A DNA stretch of 64,000 nucleotides from G963674685 sp964591275 (GTDB lineage: Bacteria; Lernaellota; Lernaellaia; JACKCT01): positions 1 to 64,000 of the forward strand of contig CAZQAE010000022.1 in NCBI GenBank assembly GCA_964591275.1. Direction: 5' to 3'. The translations under genes and the position numbers were made by a program. Under the pieces are notes generated by a model, which was not told the DNA's origin, ran no database searches, and was given only the letters and a program-made list of their open reading frames with translations. This document shows, in pieces, positions 60,967 through 64,000 of the stretch. Positions within the stretch are counted from its first letter, which is position 1, and each line of letters begins with the position of its first letter.

Positions 60967-62153
60967 TTTTTTCCTCCACCACCCGGAGGACCGGGCATCA
61001 GCCTAGAGAACAGCCCTTGCTTTTCAGCCTTTGATTTCGATTTAACAGAGATGATAACCTGCATTCCTTCCTGAATGCCGTCGCCCGTCACAACGGTATC
61101 GCTTCCATCGGACAACCCCTTTTCCACCTGAATTGACCGAGGAGGTCCACCGTTTTCCAGGACGTAAATTCGTCCTTCTATTTTCGAGCTTTCTATCCTT
61201 TGACCTTTCTCATCGCCAAGGGAAACCAGAAGTGCGGAATCCGGCACCAGCAATGCATCGGCCTGCTGATTCACCAAAAAATCGACTGTGGCAGTCATGC
61301 CTGGAAGAAGGACACCGTCATCGTTTTTAGATTCCACAACAACCGTATAGGTCACCACATTCGAGACAGTCTGGGGTTGGAGGCGGATTTGCTCCACCGT
61401 TCCCGAAAACTTCCGATCCGGGTAAGCGGCGACCTCGAATTTAGTGGATTGGCCGACTTTGATCTGCCCGATGTCGCTTTCATCCACGTTGGCTTCGATC
61501 TGCATCTGAGACAAATCTTCAGCAATAATAAATAGCGTGGGTGTACTCAATGATGCGGCGACTGTCTGCCCTTCCTCGATGGATCGCTCAATGACAGTGC
61601 CGTCGATGGGCGAACGAATCACAGTGTATTCCAGATTGGTTTGCGCACGAATCAAGGCAGCCTTTGCAGAAGAAAGGGATGCCTTGGTCGTGTTCAGATT
61701 GGTTCTAAAGACCAGGAATTCTTCATCGGAGATGTATTTCTTGTCATTCAATGGAGCATTGCGATCATACTCTGCCTGGGCTTGATCCAGTTGAGCCTGT
61801 GCACTGGCGACCGAAGCCTGGGCTTGAAGCACATCCGCTCTGAAAAGAGCCTGGTCAAGTTTGGCCAGAACCTGCCCTTTCTTTACTTGATCGTTGTAAT
61901 CCACGGCTATGATTTCAATGGTGCCGGACACTTGGGTTCCGATCTCAACCGTTCCCTGGGCAGCGAGGCTTCCTGTGCTGGAAATCGTGATTGTCAGGTC
62001 CCCTCGTTCAATCTGGCTTGTCTCAAAAGGCAGATTGTCTTCTGAAGCTGCTACGGAACTGCTTAACTTCAGGACTACCAATGTCAGAAGACAGACAGCT
62101 GCCATTATCAATAAGAGTCTTTTTCGGTTTATGATTGCACTGTAAATATTCAT
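60963..62153 (-). CDS. MacA-like periplasmic adaptor subunit
   Basis: A 396-residue membrane-fusion protein. It has an N-terminal anchor helix, then lipoyl halves with GSLAAQGTVEIGTQVSGTIEI and the GTVIERSIEEGQTV match. Between them is a coiled-coil hairpin (about 105-165; VLQAQASVASAQAQLDQAQAEYDR). Beta-barrel and membrane-proximal domains follow (QSTKFEVAAYPDRKFSGTVEQI). It links the inner-membrane ABC pump to TolC. It overlaps the tolC-like gene by 4 nt. Confidence 0.93.
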   Translation of the reverse strand: MNIYSAIINRKRLLLIMAAVCLLTLVVLKLSSSVAASEDNLPFETSQIERGDLTITISSTGSLAAQGTVEIGTQVSGTIEIIAVDYNDQVKKGQVLAKLDQALFRADVLQAQASVASAQAQLDQAQAEYDRNAPLNDKKYISDEEFLVFRTNLNTTKASLSSAKAALIRAQTNLEYTVIRSPIDGTVIERSIEEGQTVAASLSTPTLFIIAEDLSQMQIEANVDESDIGQIKVGQSTKFEVAAYPDRKFSGTVEQIRLQPQTVSNVVTYTVVVESKNDDGVLLPGMTATVDFLVNQQADALLVPDSALLVSLGDEKGQRIESSKIEGRIYVLENGGPPRSIQVEKGLSDGSDTVVTGDGIQEGMQVIISVKSKSKAEKQGLFSRLMPGPPGGGGKK

Positions 62154-63547
62154 TTGCTTTCCCCTTCGTAAAGCAGGTTCAACTTATCCATCAAGGTCCC
62201 TTTTTGGTATGCGACTGCAAGCCGCTTTTCGACCAGGGAATAGGCAGCATCAATGCGGTCATAGTTGGCAACGAAATAATCGGTTCGCGTAGAGCTAAGC
62301 TCCAGGAGACTGGAGGCACCGACATCATATCGTTCCTCCATTGCTTCCAGGGCCAGCTCGGAGGCTTCGACTTGCGTCTTTGCCACTTCCACCTGTTCGT
62401 TTGCAGTTTTGCAATCCTCGATGGCTTGCCCCAAATCTACAGCCACCTGTTGCTTCATCTTTATGGCTTCCAGTTTTGCGATTCGCTGCTGAGTTCTGGC
62501 TTTTGTCGCGGCGGCATGGGTATCGAGTCTGTCGAAGATCGGTATGCTAAGGTTTACACCGACGGTTCCGACTACCTGGTCATCGGAAATTTGATCTGAA
62601 AAGGAAGTCGTATCATCGACAGTGCTGTAACCGGAACCGAGGCTGGCGAAAAGATCAACCTTCGGCCAGTAACCGGAATTTGCTTTGGTCACATCCTGCG
62701 TGCGTGCCTTTTCGATTAAATTTTGGGATCGTAAATCGTCGCGATTGACCATTGCTTCTTTTACGGAAATTTCATTTGCAAGAGGTTGGGTCGGAAACGA
62801 ATCCGAAGCAGCCCCTGGTGGAAAAATAGAGATCGAAACGGATTCAGACAGACCCAATATCTGGATAAGCAAAAGACGGTTGATCTCAAGTGCGTTTCTA
62901 GCTTCCAATAATTGCTTCCTTGCCTTGCTCATTTCGACTTTTTGCTGATACAGATCGGTGACTGGCACTTTTCCTGCATTGAAGTAGGTCTCGATTTTTT
63001 CAAGCTGCATTTGGTTTTGTTCAAGGTTTTTCTCCTCCAAAGCAACCAACTCACGACTTTTGACAACCTGGAAAAAACGGGTGGCGGCCTCGTAGGCCAG
63101 TGATTGCTTTGTCCAGGATTTGTTGGTTTGGGCTGCATCCCTTTCCAGCCTTGTGCCCTTTATCGATGCCACATTGGAAAGGCCGTCAAAAACAGTCAGG
63201 TTGGCTGTTCCGGTGATATCCAGAGCTTCGTAATCCCGCTGGAACAGTTGATTTGAATCGCCAGTCTGGGTCGGTTGATCTGCGCTATTTTGGCCGCTGT
63301 CATACTGATGATATCCTCTGACGTTGACTGACAATGTGGGAAGGAAATCACCCGCTGCACCGGTAACGTCAGCTTGTGTGGCGGTAACGGTTTCCGTTGC
63401 CTGCAAAATCGTAGGGTTATTTTCTAGGGCAAGTTGCACGGCCTGTTCCAAAGTAAGGGCCCGACCATCGTCGGCCATCGCCGACAAACTGCAACCTAAA
63501 AAAAGAACAATCATTATGAAGGTGAGTATCTTTGTAGGGCGAGCCAT
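62150..63547 (-). CDS. TolC-family outer-membrane efflux protein
   Basis: A 465-residue protein with a signal peptide (to about SLSAMA). It has the TolC/OEP repeat structure of two long helical-barrel halves (LTLEQAVQLALENNPTILQA at the start, and GVNLSIPIFDRLDTHAAATKARTQQRI in the second half). First gene of the operon; AGGA lies 8-12 nt before the ATG. With the adaptor, ATPase and permease it makes a MacAB-TolC-like export pump for antibiotics, siderophores or peptides; the cargo cannot be told. Confidence 0.93.
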   Translation of the reverse strand: MARPTKILTFIMIVLFLGCSLSAMADDGRALTLEQAVQLALENNPTILQATETVTATQADVTGAAGDFLPTLSVNVRGYHQYDSGQNSADQPTQTGDSNQLFQRDYEALDITGTANLTVFDGLSNVASIKGTRLERDAAQTNKSWTKQSLAYEAATRFFQVVKSRELVALEEKNLEQNQMQLEKIETYFNAGKVPVTDLYQQKVEMSKARKQLLEARNALEINRLLLIQILGLSESVSISIFPPGAASDSFPTQPLANEISVKEAMVNRDDLRSQNLIEKARTQDVTKANSGYWPKVDLFASLGSGYSTVDDTTSFSDQISDDQVVGTVGVNLSIPIFDRLDTHAAATKARTQQRIAKLEAIKMKQQVAVDLGQAIEDCKTANEQVEVAKTQVEASELALEAMEERYDVGASSLLELSSTRTDYFVANYDRIDAAYSLVEKRLAVAYQKGTLMDKLNLLYEGESK

Positions 63548-63657
63548 TTTCTTATCCTTCCAACTATTTCATGTCCATCACCAAACACCTGCATCATGAA
63601 CCTGGAGGTTTTTATTTTCAGCAGCGTTTCAGAATCGTTTTGTATCGGTTGGTATCA

Positions 63658-63690
63658 ACAAAAAATGCCGCGCCAGTTACTGACGCGGCA
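63658..63690 (-). terminator. Rho-independent terminator of the Spy/CpxP-like gene
   Basis: A 7-bp stem TGCCGCG/CGCGGCA with an 11-nt loop (63666-63690), followed on the minus strand by a run of T. It lies between the small gene at 63712 and the tolC-like gene. Confidence 0.78.
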
Positions 63691-63711
63691 CTGGTTTGAA
63701 TCCAAGAGGGC

Positions 63712-63999
63712 TTATTCCTGAAATCGCTCGCTTTTTCCTCCTCGGTGACCTCGATTTGCACGCATTTGCTCGTGCAACTCGACATGCTGATTGCGCTGGT
63801 CAGGGTCTAGGCTCGCGTAAAAGGCTACTGTTGCATTCACGGCGGCAGCAAAGGCATCCGTGTTCTGTCCTGGGTACTGGGCTTTCATGTCTGCGGCCAC
63901 TGAGGCAAAGTCAGGAGAATTCTTGCTGCATTCATCATTGAATTCGCGGTGAAACTTTATCCCGCCACGACGCCCTTTAGCTTTGCGCCCTTGTTCCAT
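63712..63999 (-). CDS. Possible C-terminal part of a Spy/CpxP (LTXXQ)-like periplasmic protein, partial
   Basis: A 95-codon frame that reaches the window edge, so its true start may lie outside. The sequence SVAADMKAQYPGQNTDAFAAAVNATVAFYASLDPDQRNQHVELHEQMR resembles the terminal helix of Spy/CpxP proteins (a variant of L-T/D-P-E/D-Q-R). The tail is His/Arg/Gly-rich (RANRGHRGGK). Such proteins are small periplasmic stress chaperones. Next to an efflux operon this would make sense, but the match is short. Confidence 0.45.
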   Translation of the reverse strand: MEQGRKAKGRRGGIKFHREFNDECSKNSPDFASVAADMKAQYPGQNTDAFAAAVNATVAFYASLDPDQRNQHVELHEQMRANRGHRGGKSERFQE

Positions 64000-64000
64000 T

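Overview
This is roughly 64 kb of chromosomal DNA from a Gram-negative, diderm bacterium of deltaproteobacterial character. LpxC, a FadL-type porin, a MacAB-TolC efflux set, many lipobox proteins and a sigma-54 type promoter all support this. A decayed Hmc/Dsr-like transmembrane redox locus hints at anaerobic ancestry. The abundance of secreted proteins carrying long poly-aspartate linkers resembles what is seen in some candidate phyla near Myxococcota and Desulfobacterota. The exact phylum cannot be fixed from this sequence alone.

Layout. 1-6.6 kb (minus strand): two paralogous PEGA-domain secreted proteins, a thioredoxin-like protein and a trypsin-like protease. 6.8-9.5 kb: a lipoprotein, then a mobile-element patch with a frameshifted Y1 (RAYT-like) transposase between inverted REP-like repeats and an internally deleted IS110 transposase. 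9.6-15.4 kb: glycerate kinase, a DUF2804 protein, a CapA-like lipoprotein and a TPR lipoprotein. 15.4-19.4 kb: an unusual pair, a membrane-tethered PEP-synthase-like phosphotransferase and a membrane protein with an FGE/SUMF1-like domain. 19.4-25.6 kb: an intact RAYT with its own repeat family, a giant S8/FG-GAP protein and a HicBA module. 25.6-30.5 kb: a MORN-like lipoprotein with a PTPE tract, mtnA and a small lipoprotein. 30.7-38.9 kb: an accessory region of gene fragments, a low-GC sulfatase and poly-Asp proteins. 39-46.9 kb: lipoproteins, an SDR, lpxC and more poly-Asp lipoproteins. 47-54 kb (minus): phosphohexomutase, HAD phosphatase, M17 N-domain protein, nusB, ribH, ribBA and threonine aldolase. 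54.2-58.7 kb (minus): a decaying Hmc-like complex. 58.9-64 kb (minus): a tolC-macA-ATPase-permease operon and a partial Spy/CpxP-like gene.

The most interesting signal is a family of secreted proteins with aspartate-rich tethers in two architectures. Some are lipoproteins whose poly-Asp tract directly follows the lipobox cysteine. Others have a classical or no obvious signal and end in an Asp-rich tract followed by a terminal Cys-Cys-Gly-X. Two paralogues of one enzyme-like family (32580-34160 and 37320-38885) carry the tether at opposite ends. This suggests that the C-terminal CCGx tail is an alternative anchoring or sorting signal. A second theme is two independent RAYT/REP systems, each with matching non-autonomous repeat copies elsewhere in the window.
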